From Pseudomonas hormoni (GTDB lineage Bacteria; Pseudomonadota; Gammaproteobacteria; Pseudomonadales; Pseudomonadaceae): 64,000 nt of DNA. Position numbers and translations under genes: made by a program. Position 1 is the stretch's first letter. Every line of letters starts with the position of its first letter. Below are positions 31,411-39,098 of the stretch, piece by piece. A model generated the notes under the pieces. That model was not told where the DNA came from and made no database searches. It worked only from the letters and a program-made list of their open reading frames with translations. Location of the stretch: positions 1,245,001 through 1,309,000 of the forward strand of contig NZ_CP075566.1 in the NCBI RefSeq assembly GCF_018502625.1, read 5' to 3'.

Positions 31411-32637
31411 TTAATGTATTGCGGCTGTTTGCGTGGAACGTTGATTCAGTTGTTTTGCTAACTCGTTATCGTTGATTTCAATAGTTAGTTGTTTGTCAAA
31501 GAGATCGTTTTGGTTGCCGCGTATCAGCGTGTCTAGCGAGTCTTTGTCCATTGCGGAAAGTTCGGTGCTGATCAGTTTTTCGGTGTCGCCGGAGAATTCG
31601 TTGTGTTCAATACCGTTTAGTACTTCCATTTGATAAATAGCAAGCGCTGGAAGGAATGAGGTTTCTACATAGTTTGGTTCCTTGTAGTCAGATAGATGCT
31701 TTTCCTCTCCAGCTGTCAGTGAAGAACCTTGTTCGAATTTTGAGGTTAATAAAGTGTTCAGGTTGTCACTCATGACGAGTACCTGTAGATGAGTTATCTG
31801 GTCCTGGAGCATGGTCATGAATGCTTCGTTACTTTCAATTTTTATCTCTGGAAGTGCTTCAATATTATCGGTTTTTTTGAATGAAATTGAACTGTCAGAG
31901 GCGGCCTTGCTTGTATGGGCCAGCGTTAGCGTAGTTCCCATGACGGCTGCGTGTGTTTCTACGCTGTGAGGTTTTGCTATAGGGAAGTGATTGAGGTCAC
32001 CTTGTGCGTACAAGGTTTTTTCTGTAGGTTTCATCTCTGCTTCTGAAATGTACTTTGCTTTGCGTGCTTCACTGCTTACTTGGGATTTAGATGAGCTAAG
32101 TTCATATTTTGAATAGGAGTCCTTTGGTAAGGTTGAGTCCGTTTTAGGGCCTTCTTGGTAATTTACATTGATGTATCCACCCGCCAGCACCTTTGATGCC
32201 AATGTCCAGCGATGATAGTGAGGGCTGTCTTCCTCTCCGAGGCCGCTACCTCTAACATTAAAAGAGTGAAGGCGAAGATTCCAGCCTTGATCCGCATTGG
32301 ACATTAGGTAGAATTTATTGAAAAAAGGAGCCTTGGCTGAGTTTTTTTTGCAAATTTCCAATAGGTTGTTATCAGTCTTGATATGTTTCAGTATGGAAAT
32401 AAGGTCTTGTTTTGAAATGGGTTCGATGTCAGCGGTGACTCCGGGATGTTGTTGAAAGCCGCGCTCTGTATCCGGGCGGAAGTCTTTATAGCGCTCGCTA
32501 ATCATGGCGAATACATTTTGATAGGTTTTTTCGTTATGTTGTGTTTTTGGTTCACGTTCAATATCGATGTTGACAGGCGAGCTTTCGCTCGTAATTGGTC
32601 TTGCAAATGTTGAAGAAGAAATACTTGATATAGTCAT
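31411..32637 (-). CDS. Unrecognised T3SS-island protein with cupin-like metal-site pattern, candidate effector
   Basis: A 408-residue protein of unknown function. The first 25 residues (MTISSISSSTFARPITSESS) are rich in Ser/Thr and Ile, like a type III secretion signal. Residues about 118-240 look like a jelly-roll/cupin domain of the cysteine-dioxygenase type: LRLHSFNVRGSGLGEEDSPH then H140-x-H142 in HYHRWTLASKVLAGGYINV, and later GDLNHFPIAKPHSVETHAA (H217, H224, H229) and GTTLTLAH. The paired His and a later His fit a three-histidine metal site. The C-terminal 160 residues are helical and acidic. It is AT-rich, transcribed against its neighbours, and lies between two T3SS genes. The ribosome site is weak. 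Effector status and metal binding are inferences. Confidence 0.6.
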   Translation of the reverse strand: MTISSISSSTFARPITSESSPVNIDIEREPKTQHNEKTYQNVFAMISERYKDFRPDTERGFQQHPGVTADIEPISKQDLISILKHIKTDNNLLEICKKNSAKAPFFNKFYLMSNADQGWNLRLHSFNVRGSGLGEEDSPHYHRWTLASKVLAGGYINVNYQEGPKTDSTLPKDSYSKYELSSSKSQVSSEARKAKYISEAEMKPTEKTLYAQGDLNHFPIAKPHSVETHAAVMGTTLTLAHTSKAASDSSISFKKTDNIEALPEIKIESNEAFMTMLQDQITHLQVLVMSDNLNTLLTSKFEQGSSLTAGEEKHLSDYKEPNYVETSFLPALAIYQMEVLNGIEHNEFSGDTEKLISTELSAMDKDSLDTLIRGNQNDLFDKQLTIEINDNELAKQLNQRSTQTAAIH

Positions 32638-32932
32638 GATCGTATGTTTTTGGAATAGGGGAGGGAAAAGATAACTCCCCGTTTAGCTATCTGCTTACAA
32701 TAAAAGCTCATGATCGTACTTGCCGGAAGTCAATTAATTGATAAAGGCTGTGAAAAACAGATTTGAAGAAAATTCCTACAGTGTGTGTCGTAATTTCTTC
32801 GCGCTAAAGAGGTTTTGATCCTACGGAATACTCCCGCTCAACTTCCTATAGTCGTGCCGCTAGTTATCTTGAGCCTGGTTAACCAAAGGCTGAATTGCGC
32901 TTCAGTACCTTTCTATAGAGAAGCTCCAGAAT
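32638..32932. promoter_or_regulatory. Divergent control region between the cupin-like gene and the hilA-like gene
   Basis: This AT-rich gap of 295 bases must hold the promoter of the minus-strand candidate effector and that of the hilA-like regulator. It contains the second copy of the 22-base motif at 32776-32797, about 135 bases before the regulator's ATG. No standard -35/-10 pair could be placed with confidence. Confidence 0.5.
32776..32797 (+). repeat. 22-base motif, copy 2 (unknown regulatory site or repeat)
   Basis: CTACAGTG-T-GTGTCGT-A-ATTTC, differing from the copy at 29750 at two positions. It sits in the control region of the hilA-like gene. Confidence 0.6.
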
Positions 32933-34249
32933 ATGGACAGTGCCACTGATCAACCACCCTTCAGGTCGTTCGTTTTCGACCGCTGGCTATTGCAAAGCGA
33001 TGGAACGCTGATGCGAGACGGACATGGAGTCCACGTCCCCCCCAAAGAGTTGAATGTACTGCGCCTGCTGCTCGGTTCGGCCGGCACGGTGATCAGCAAG
33101 GATCATTTGCTCGACACGGTGTGGCCCGATGCCGATGCCACCGAGGAATCATTGACTCGCTGCATTTACGCCTTGCGCAAGCTGCTCAAGGACAACAAGG
33201 ATTTCATTGCAACGGTGTACGGCCAGGGTTACCGGTTTACCTGTCCGGTCGTCGAGCTCGACGTGCCGAGTCAGACGAGAACCGAGGCGCCGTTGCTGGC
33301 CGTTTTGCCTTTTCGTAATCTGCACGAGTCAGCCGCACTGGATCTGCAGGACGCGATGATCCGCCAGTTGACGACGGCATTCGGCGAGGCGCTGCGTGTC
33401 GTCCCCTCGGGTTTAATGGCTGCTTATGGTCAGTTGACCGACGCGCGGTATCTGGTCGAGCGTTTGAAGCCTGACTTTTACCTCAGTGGTCGCTGCACGC
33501 TCCGGGATGACCCGTCGCAATGGTCGATCGAGTTGATCCGTAGCAGCGATCATGTGCTGCTTCATGGACAAAGGCTGGGCGGGGTGGACTTGGGGGAGGG
33601 GCTCGGGGAATTGACCTGTCTGGTTGCCCAGCGCCTTCCGGGGCTGCGTCCTGCTGAAACGGGCTGTGCTTCCTATCCGGCCCTGGTCGCCTATCTCAAC
33701 GGTTTGTGCAGTGTAGAGCGGCACACGCCACAAAGCCTGCGTGATGCGCTGGTGCAGTTTCGATACAGCCTGCAACTGGATGACCGTTATGCCCCTGTCT
33801 GGTGTGGCGTGGCCGATGTCTGGCTGGGCCAGGCGATGCTCGGGTTATGTGAGCCGGGGCGTGCAATGGATGAGGCTCATTTGGCGATTTCCAGGGCGTT
33901 GCCGCTGGACCCGGGGAGTACGCAAACCATCGCGCGGCTTGCCCTGCTGACCAGCCTTCGTGGTTGCGAGGAGGCTGCGCAGGTGCTTTTTCAGCGTTGC
34001 TTGTCGAGCGCCGATCAGGCTGATGTTCACTACTTTCACGCCTGGCATCACTGGTATTGGCAGCGCAATGATCTGGCGCTTCAGAGCCTCGACAAGTGCC
34101 TGAGTCACGACGCGAACTGCAAGCGGGCGCAGAGTTTGCGGGTACGTCTCGCGCTTGCCGGTGATCCCCGGGAAGCCGTGATGATGCACCGCGCAAAGCA
34201 GGGCACCCGGCACGCGGCGCCGCTCGACAGCGGCAGGCGGTTGGCATGA
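32933..34249 (+). CDS. HilA-like T3SS transcription activator (OmpR-type winged helix plus TPR-like region)
   Basis: Regulator of 438 residues. The N-terminal 105 residues are an OmpR/ToxR-type winged helix (FVFDRWLLQSDGTLMRDGHGVHVPPKELNVLRLLLGSAGTVISKDHLLDTVW; ESLTRCIYALRKLLKDN; VYGQGYRFTCPV). The rest resembles the HilA C-terminal region: an alpha/beta part (LLAVLPFRNLHESAALDLQDAMIRQL) and then helical TPR-like repeats (YAPVWCGVADVWLGQAMLG; DVHYFHAWHHWYWQRNDLALQSLDKCLSHD). There is no receiver domain or membrane segment. HilA is longer (553). In Salmonella HilA activates the prg/org and inv operons; here it lies just upstream of iagB and the prgH-like operon, as in SPI-1. The stop overlaps the iagB start (ATGA). 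Confidence 0.87.
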   Translation: MDSATDQPPFRSFVFDRWLLQSDGTLMRDGHGVHVPPKELNVLRLLLGSAGTVISKDHLLDTVWPDADATEESLTRCIYALRKLLKDNKDFIATVYGQGYRFTCPVVELDVPSQTRTEAPLLAVLPFRNLHESAALDLQDAMIRQLTTAFGEALRVVPSGLMAAYGQLTDARYLVERLKPDFYLSGRCTLRDDPSQWSIELIRSSDHVLLHGQRLGGVDLGEGLGELTCLVAQRLPGLRPAETGCASYPALVAYLNGLCSVERHTPQSLRDALVQFRYSLQLDDRYAPVWCGVADVWLGQAMLGLCEPGRAMDEAHLAISRALPLDPGSTQTIARLALLTSLRGCEEAAQVLFQRCLSSADQADVHYFHAWHHWYWQRNDLALQSLDKCLSHDANCKRAQSLRVRLALAGDPREAVMMHRAKQGTRHAAPLDSGRRLA

Positions 34250-34737
34250 GCCGGTGGGTGACTGGCGGCCTTCTGATGCTGATGTCTGTGGGTGCGGTTC
34301 CGGCGCATGCCTATTGTTGGGTCTCGGCGGGGCAGCAACATGCCATCGAGCCCGAGCTGCTTCAGGCCATTGCCGATGTGGAGTCAGGGCAGATGTCGGA
34401 TGCGATGAATTACAACAGGAATGGCACGCGTGATATCGGGCTGATGCAAATCAACAGCAGTCATCTGCCCCGTCTAAGCGCGCAGGGCATTACCGAGCAG
34501 CGGCTGTTGGATGAGCCTTGTCTGTCAGTTGAGGTCGGTGCCTCGGTGCTGGCCGGCTTTGTATCACTTTATGGCTATAACTGGACGGCTGTGGGTGCCT
34601 ATAACGCCGGCAACGCTCCGGGTCGGCAGGCGGCCCGTCTGCGTTATGCACACAAGGTCTGGCAACGCTATCAAACCCTGACGCCACATCCGCCCACGCA
34701 GCCTTGGGACACACACCCAAAAATCTCGCGGCGTTAG
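34246..34737 (+). CDS. iagB: T3SS-associated lytic transglycosylase (IagB/IpgF family)
   Basis: Periplasmic peptidoglycan-cleaving enzyme of 163 residues that opens the wall for injectisome assembly. A signal peptide (to about residue 22, AHA|YCW) is followed by an SLT domain with the catalytic Glu46 in AIADVESGQ, the NRNGTRDIGLMQINSSHLP block near 57-75 and the YNAGNAPGRQ motif near 122-131. Coupled to the hilA-like gene by an ATGA overlap, exactly as hilA-iagB in Salmonella. Confidence 0.92.
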   Translation: MSRWVTGGLLMLMSVGAVPAHAYCWVSAGQQHAIEPELLQAIADVESGQMSDAMNYNRNGTRDIGLMQINSSHLPRLSAQGITEQRLLDEPCLSVEVGASVLAGFVSLYGYNWTAVGAYNAGNAPGRQAARLRYAHKVWQRYQTLTPHPPTQPWDTHPKISRR

Positions 34738-34758
34738 CCTTGGGCCATTCGGGGGGAT

Positions 34759-34779
34759 TCTGATCCCGCTCGGGTCAGA
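34759..34779. promoter_or_regulatory. Inverted repeat between iagB and sctD
   Basis: TCTGATCCCG and CGGGTCAGA form an imperfect inverted repeat around CT, about 75 bases before the sctD start. It may be a weak terminator of iagB or an operator of the sctD operon. A second partial TCAG/AATTCGATC stretch follows. Confidence 0.4.
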
Positions 34780-34855
34780 TCGGCAGAATTCGATCAGGAA
34801 CTTCTCGGGCAGCGCTCCTAGCATGGGTTTTCATTCACTGCCTGGAGCGTGATCG

Positions 34856-36028
34856 GTGACAGACCTGTCAGTCCCCCCTCTACAGCCCTGTGTCCTGCGG
34901 ATCCTCAACGGCCCGCTTCAGGGGTGCGAATTCCCGCTCGGTGAGCCGCGGACGTTGTTCATTGTCGCGCCGCTCGATCTGCTGGGCCGAGAAGCTCATT
35001 CAGTCAGCGTTCCCGAGGATGCCATCTTCGTTCCACTGGACACGGGCGGCTGCAATTTCGAGGTGCTGCTGGCAGACGGCGGGCAGGACGGTGCGACCTT
35101 GCGGCTGCTCAACGAGCACGGAGAAACCCGGCAGTGCGAATTCCAGCGCCTGGAGCAGATCGGTGGCTTGCAGATTGCCTTGCGTGGTGAAGACCAATCC
35201 TGGGCGCCTGAACTCTTGAACAAGCAGCCCCTACCGTTGGCCGAAGCGTCTTTTCGCCATTGGCCACAGCCAACCGTCGTCAAATGGGGTTGCGCAGGGT
35301 TAGCCCTCGCGCTGCTGGTCACTTCGATAAGCCTCTGGCCTGTGCCCGAGCCGGCGCCCGAAACCGATGTGCGCAGCCTGATCGGGGGCGCCAGTGCCGA
35401 GGTCGCCGTGGTGCAGGGGCGGGACAAAACGGTTTATGTGTTTGTCGCTTCCGAGCGAGACGCCGGTTGGAGCCGGCAGGTGTTGATGCGCAACAGCGGG
35501 GTGTCCGGCAAGGTGCTGGTGATCGATCAGGAGCGTCGTCGACTGGAGAAACTGCTGGTCGACCACGACCCGCAACTGGCCTGGCATTTCCTGGATCTCA
35601 AGGACCCCGCGGTGCCGCGACTGCTGCTCAGTGCCCAGCGCAATCTGCTCACGCCGCAGCTGCAGACGCAACTGCTTGATGTCTTGCTCAAGGCTGCACC
35701 CTATGCACGGGAAGTGGCGGTGCAAGTACAGGATGACAACCTGCTGGCAGACCTCGCCGAACAAGGGTTGCGTCGCCTTTCATTGGCGTTTAACCGGGTC
35801 GGGCACGACGACAGTGTCACGTTCGCCATCGAAGGCGATTTACAGGATTCCGAGTTGGCGGCGGCTCGCCAATACGTCGACGGTTTCTATCGGCAGTGGG
35901 GTGATCGCTACGTGAACTTCGCTGTCGCGCTCAAGGATGACTCGCTCAAGGGCAAGTCGTTTCAAACCGGCCCTCAGGGCTACATCAAGATGACGTCGTC
36001 GTCTTGGCATTTCCCAACAAGACAATAG
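34856..36028 (+). CDS. sctD: T3SS inner-membrane ring protein SctD (PrgH family)
   Basis: Bitopic inner-membrane ring component of 390 residues (PrgH has 392). An N-terminal cytoplasmic FHA-like domain (VLRILNGPLQGCEFPLGEPRTLFIV) is followed by one membrane helix at about 142-162 (WGCAGLALALLVTSISLWPV) and a periplasmic part with ring-building motifs (about 170-390). The start is a GTG preceded by GGAG. First gene of the prg/org-like operon; ten bases separate it from the needle gene. Confidence 0.92.
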   Translation: MTDLSVPPLQPCVLRILNGPLQGCEFPLGEPRTLFIVAPLDLLGREAHSVSVPEDAIFVPLDTGGCNFEVLLADGGQDGATLRLLNEHGETRQCEFQRLEQIGGLQIALRGEDQSWAPELLNKQPLPLAEASFRHWPQPTVVKWGCAGLALALLVTSISLWPVPEPAPETDVRSLIGGASAEVAVVQGRDKTVYVFVASERDAGWSRQVLMRNSGVSGKVLVIDQERRRLEKLLVDHDPQLAWHFLDLKDPAVPRLLLSAQRNLLTPQLQTQLLDVLLKAAPYAREVAVQVQDDNLLADLAEQGLRRLSLAFNRVGHDDSVTFAIEGDLQDSELAAARQYVDGFYRQWGDRYVNFAVALKDDSLKGKSFQTGPQGYIKMTSSSWHFPTRQ

Positions 36029-36038
36029 AAGGTGACCC

Positions 36039-36299
36039 ATGGCTGAAATTGGTATCCCAATCGACTTTCACGATGATTTTCTCGGGCGTCAGGCCGAAGC
36101 GTTCGAAAAAGGTGCAGCAGGTCTCAAGACTGCTTTGGATAAGGCACTGGATGATCTCAAGAATGATGCTTCGGACCCCGGAAAACTGGCGGCTTATCAA
36201 ACCGCGTTCTCGTCCTACACGGTATTCCGTAACGCCCAGACCAACACGATCAAGGGCTTCAAGGACATCGACATGGCGATCATCCAGGCCGCTCGCTGA
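36039..36299 (+). CDS. sctF: T3SS needle subunit SctF (PrgI/MxiH family)
   Basis: Needle filament protein of 86 residues. It has the family's helix-turn-helix form with a DPGKLAAYQ turn (residues about 46-54, like the P-x-x-P/SDP turn in PrgI) and the conserved C-terminal helix (FSSYTVFRNAQTNTIKGFKDIDMAIIQAAR). PrgI has 80 residues. It is polymerised in many copies, and a hairpin behind the gene may help raise its expression over the next gene. Confidence 0.95.
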   Translation: MAEIGIPIDFHDDFLGRQAEAFEKGAAGLKTALDKALDDLKNDASDPGKLAAYQTAFSSYTVFRNAQTNTIKGFKDIDMAIIQAAR

Positions 36300-36315
36300 T
36301 TTCTATCCTTTTGAC

Positions 36316-36341
36316 TGGCCATCGTTGTCTGGCGATGGCCA
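36316..36341 (+). terminator. Hairpin between needle and inner-rod genes
   Basis: TGGCCATCG (36316-36324) pairs with CGATGGCCA (36333-36341) and TTTTC follows. The short T tract suggests partial termination or 3'-end protection of the needle message. Confidence 0.6.
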
Positions 36342-36359
36342 TTTTCATGAGTGCACTGC

Positions 36360-36668
36360 ATGTCTATTCAAAGCATATCCCGTTCGTTCATTGAGACCAC
36401 GGCCGTCACTGAGCTGCGCAGCCCGCAGGAAGGCCCGATCGTTTCTCTTGAAAGTCGATTGATCGAAGCGTTCGCCGGTTCAGCGGTCAACAGCGGCCAG
36501 GAAGTGTCGTCGATCAATCAACTGATGCAGCGTCCCGATATCACCAGCCCCGAAGTATTGGCGCAGTTGCAGGAGCAGATGGGGCAATACAACGTCGACA
36601 TCAATTTGCTCAACGTGTTGGTCCGTAAGGCCGTGAGCACTGCCGAAACGTTGTTGCGCGCGTCATGA
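36360..36668 (+). CDS. sctI: T3SS inner-rod protein SctI (PrgJ family)
   Basis: Inner-rod protein of 102 residues (PrgJ has 101), which connects the export gate to the needle. The C-terminal 60 residues hold the conserved part (VSSINQLMQRPDITSPEVLAQLQEQMGQYNVDINLLNVLVRKAVSTAETLLRAS). The ATG at 36360 gives the usual MSIQSI start; a GTG nine bases upstream in frame is the alternative. The stop overlaps the start of sctJ. Confidence 0.93.
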   Translation: MSIQSISRSFIETTAVTELRSPQEGPIVSLESRLIEAFAGSAVNSGQEVSSINQLMQRPDITSPEVLAQLQEQMGQYNVDINLLNVLVRKAVSTAETLLRAS

Positions 36669-37387
36669 AGGCGGGTGCGTTGCTGATGTTCCTGTGTCTG
36701 GCGTTGCTCGGTTGTCGGCAGCCGAGTCTGTTGGAGGGGCTGGACCAGCAGCAGGCCAACGAAGTGCTTTCGGTACTGCAACGCAACAACATCGCGGCGA
36801 CGAAAGTCGACGCCGGCAAAACCGGGTACGCGGTGAAAATCAACCCGGTCGATTTCTCCGCCGCTGTCGACTTGCTTAATCTCTATTCGTTGCCGTCCAG
36901 GCCACGACTGGAAGTGGCGGACATGTTTCCCAGCGATTCGCTGGTCGCTTCCCCCAGGGCTGAAAAGGCTCGACTTTACTCGGCGCTGGAACAGCGAATC
37001 GAACAGTCCCTGAGCCTGCTCGAGGGCGTGGTGTCGGCGCGGGTGCATGTCAGTTACGACCTGGATGCCGGTGAAGGCGGACGCAAGGCCGCGCCCATTC
37101 ACCTGGCGGCCGTGGCTGTCCATGAACGAGACATTGAGCCGCAGCTGCTGATCACCGACATCAAGCGTTTTCTGAAGAACAGTTTTGCTGCCGTCGAGTA
37201 CGAAAATATCTCGGTGGTGCTGTCGCAGCGCTCGCCCACGCAGCACGTCGCGCCGTCGGTGTCGGCAACGCAAAGCGATTCGCGCTCGGTGTGGTTGCTG
37301 GCGTCGTTGGCCGCAGTGCTGTTGGCGGGTTGCGCAGGGTTAGGTTATCGACTGTTGAAAGGGGCGCCGCGTGACATCGTGCGCTGA
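36665..37387 (+). CDS. sctJ: T3SS inner-membrane ring lipoprotein SctJ (PrgK family)
   Basis: Lipoprotein of 240 residues that forms the periplasmic ring with SctD. The lipobox LLGC ends at Cys17. Two ring-building domains follow (ANEVLSVLQRNNIAATKVDAGKTGYAVKI and EQRIEQSLSLLEGVVSARVHVSYD), then a C-terminal membrane helix at about 211-230. PrgK has 252 residues. It overlaps sctI by four and sctK by 17 bases. Confidence 0.96.
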   Translation: MKAGALLMFLCLALLGCRQPSLLEGLDQQQANEVLSVLQRNNIAATKVDAGKTGYAVKINPVDFSAAVDLLNLYSLPSRPRLEVADMFPSDSLVASPRAEKARLYSALEQRIEQSLSLLEGVVSARVHVSYDLDAGEGGRKAAPIHLAAVAVHERDIEPQLLITDIKRFLKNSFAAVEYENISVVLSQRSPTQHVAPSVSATQSDSRSVWLLASLAAVLLAGCAGLGYRLLKGAPRDIVR

Positions 37388-37940
37388 ACGCCTGCGGCGG
37401 ATTCTCGTCGAACCGCTGGATTATGTGCACCCTCAGCGGTTGAGCCTGCCGGCGGGATTTGACAGCCCCGATGCGCGGCGCGTGCTCAATCGGATGCTTC
37501 TGGAAGGGCTTGACCGGCAGGGACCATGGCCCCCTATGCCGCTGACTGCCGTCGCACAACAGTGGATCCGGCAGTGGCAACAATTGCCTTACATCGCGAG
37601 CCTCATGGGCGCCTGGCGACTGTTTCCACAGCTGGCGCGAGGCGGCGCATTGCAGCAGTTGCCGATGCCGCTACGACAATTCGCCAGTTGCAGACCGGGG
37701 CCTCGCGTCGGCGTGCCGCTTGAGCCGTCATCGGTACCGCTGCAACAGGTTGAAGCTGCCGGCTTCAATTCACTGTCGAGCTTTTCCGGGTTCCTGCCGC
37801 CGCCGCTGTTTGAACGGCTGTCTTTGCAATTCTCTCCACACGTTGTCGGCCTGCACACCCAGTGGCCGGTGACAGACGCCGATCCGGCGCTTTTCTTACT
37901 GGCGGTGCAGCATGCTCGACTCTATCCGAACCCTGGCTGA
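37371..37940 (+). CDS. sctK: T3SS sorting-platform adaptor SctK (OrgA family)
   Basis: Cytoplasmic protein of 189 residues at the place of orgA. OrgA links the inner ring to the SpaO sorting platform. The sequence has the family's N-terminal basic segment (RLRRILVEPLDYVHPQRLSLP) and helical middle. The GTG start overlaps sctJ; no ribosome site stands out, which suggests translational coupling. The family is weakly conserved, so position and length carry the call. Confidence 0.85.
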   Translation: MTSCAERLRRILVEPLDYVHPQRLSLPAGFDSPDARRVLNRMLLEGLDRQGPWPPMPLTAVAQQWIRQWQQLPYIASLMGAWRLFPQLARGGALQQLPMPLRQFASCRPGPRVGVPLEPSSVPLQQVEAAGFNSLSSFSGFLPPPLFERLSLQFSPHVVGLHTQWPVTDADPALFLLAVQHARLYPNPG

Positions 37941-38607
37941 CGTGCCGGCATCGAGTGATGCACACGTAGCTCGCGCAGACCTCGTCGCGGCGCGCCAGCG
38001 GCACTCGCTACAACAACAGGCGCAACGCCGGGCCCGTGAATGTGTCGAGCAGGCCCAATCTGAAGCCGAGGCCATTCGTGCTCAGGCGTTTCAGGAGGGC
38101 TATGCAAACGGCATCCTGCGCGCTGCCGAAAACCTGGCGAACGGTTTGCTCGAGTCCCAGGCACTCGGGTTGCAGTTGCGCAAGGATCTGGCGCACGCCG
38201 CGCGCCAGTTGCTGCAGGATTTGCTGACTCGCAATGAGTGGCTGGATGAAATGCTCGAGCGCTGGTTGGCGGAGCAGTCCGACACCGAGGCGCCCTTGCT
38301 GGTGTTGCTGCCTTCGCGCTGCAAACCTCAAGGTCACGCGCTACGGCGGAGATTGCAGAAACTCTGGCCCGGCGTGCTGGTGCTCGACTATCAACCCGAG
38401 GAACGCTACGTGTTCCGTTTGGCTGACCAATTGCTCGAATTTGATATCGAATCGGTCTGCCAACGATTGGAACCGGGGTTGTTGGCCCGGCTGGGAAATC
38501 TGCCCGAGTCGGTTCGATGCCTCGATCAGGCCTCGATGAAAATATTGAGTGAGCTGTGTTCGGGTTTCGGCGCGGCGCCTGTTCCGGCAAATGGAGGTGC
38601 GGCATGA
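37912..38607 (+). CDS. sctL: T3SS ATPase regulator SctL (OrgB family)
   Basis: Stator-like protein of 231 residues (OrgB has 226) that joins the ATPase SctN to the sorting platform. The N-terminal half is a charged coiled coil (ARQRHSLQQQAQRRARECVEQAQSEAEAIRAQAFQEGYANGILRAAENL), as in FliH/SctL proteins, followed by a globular C-terminal part. It overlaps sctK by 29 bases and the next gene by four. Confidence 0.9.
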   Translation: MLDSIRTLADVPASSDAHVARADLVAARQRHSLQQQAQRRARECVEQAQSEAEAIRAQAFQEGYANGILRAAENLANGLLESQALGLQLRKDLAHAARQLLQDLLTRNEWLDEMLERWLAEQSDTEAPLLVLLPSRCKPQGHALRRRLQKLWPGVLVLDYQPEERYVFRLADQLLEFDIESVCQRLEPGLLARLGNLPESVRCLDQASMKILSELCSGFGAAPVPANGGAA

Positions 38608-39047
38608 AGATTGAACCGATGATGAGCGTTAACCGCCTTGATCAGAGGTCTGCGGTCGAGACCCTTGAGTCACGCGTGGTGCGGGCGTCCGGCAATGCAC
38701 TCGATGTCAACGGCAGCAAGCGGCCCGGCCCGGATCCCGAATTCGATGAGTTGTATAGAAAGCTTTTGGCGATGGAAGGGCAGGGCGAACAGGCCATCTT
38801 TCTTTTCCTCAAGTCACAATTGAATCCCGATGGCACGCCCGCGTATCCAAATCCCAAGGCGATTATGGCCGTCACGCATAAGCTGTTGCTTCGCTTGAAA
38901 GACGAGCAACTGGAAAAATCGCTGCTCTACAAGGAAATCAAGGGCGCCAATGCCCGGGCTTTCAGCATCGAGATATTCATCTCAAGTTTTATGCGCGATG
39001 TGTTCCAGCCGATGGGTGACGATAGTTGGGAGAAGAGTGAGTGGTGA
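38604..39047 (+). CDS. OrgC-like T3SS protein
   Basis: Protein of 147 residues in the place of orgC, behind orgB. OrgC of Salmonella is an early secreted substrate that promotes needle assembly. Segments with likely conservation are DEFDELYRKLLAMEGQGEQAIFLFLKSQLNPDG, YPNPKAIMAVTHKLLL and NARAFSIEIFISSFMRDVFQP. A GGAGGT ribosome site precedes the ATG, which overlaps the sctL stop (ATGA). No signal peptide. The name is inferred from order, length and the general impression of similarity; a chaperone or secreted regulator are alternatives. Confidence 0.72.
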   Translation: MKIEPMMSVNRLDQRSAVETLESRVVRASGNALDVNGSKRPGPDPEFDELYRKLLAMEGQGEQAIFLFLKSQLNPDGTPAYPNPKAIMAVTHKLLLRLKDEQLEKSLLYKEIKGANARAFSIEIFISSFMRDVFQPMGDDSWEKSEW

Positions 39048-39055
39048 GGCTGGGT

Positions 39056-39083
39056 TGCGCCAAGCTACAAACAGCTTGGCGCA
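39056..39083. terminator. Terminator-like hairpin at the end of the T3SS operon
   Basis: TGCGCCAAGCT (39056-39066) pairs perfectly with AGCTTGGCGCA (39073-39083) around ACAAAC. No clear T-run is present. It lies between the convergent orgC-like gene and the minus-strand candidate effector. Confidence 0.65.
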
Positions 39084-39098
39084 CAAGGTTGCATGAAC

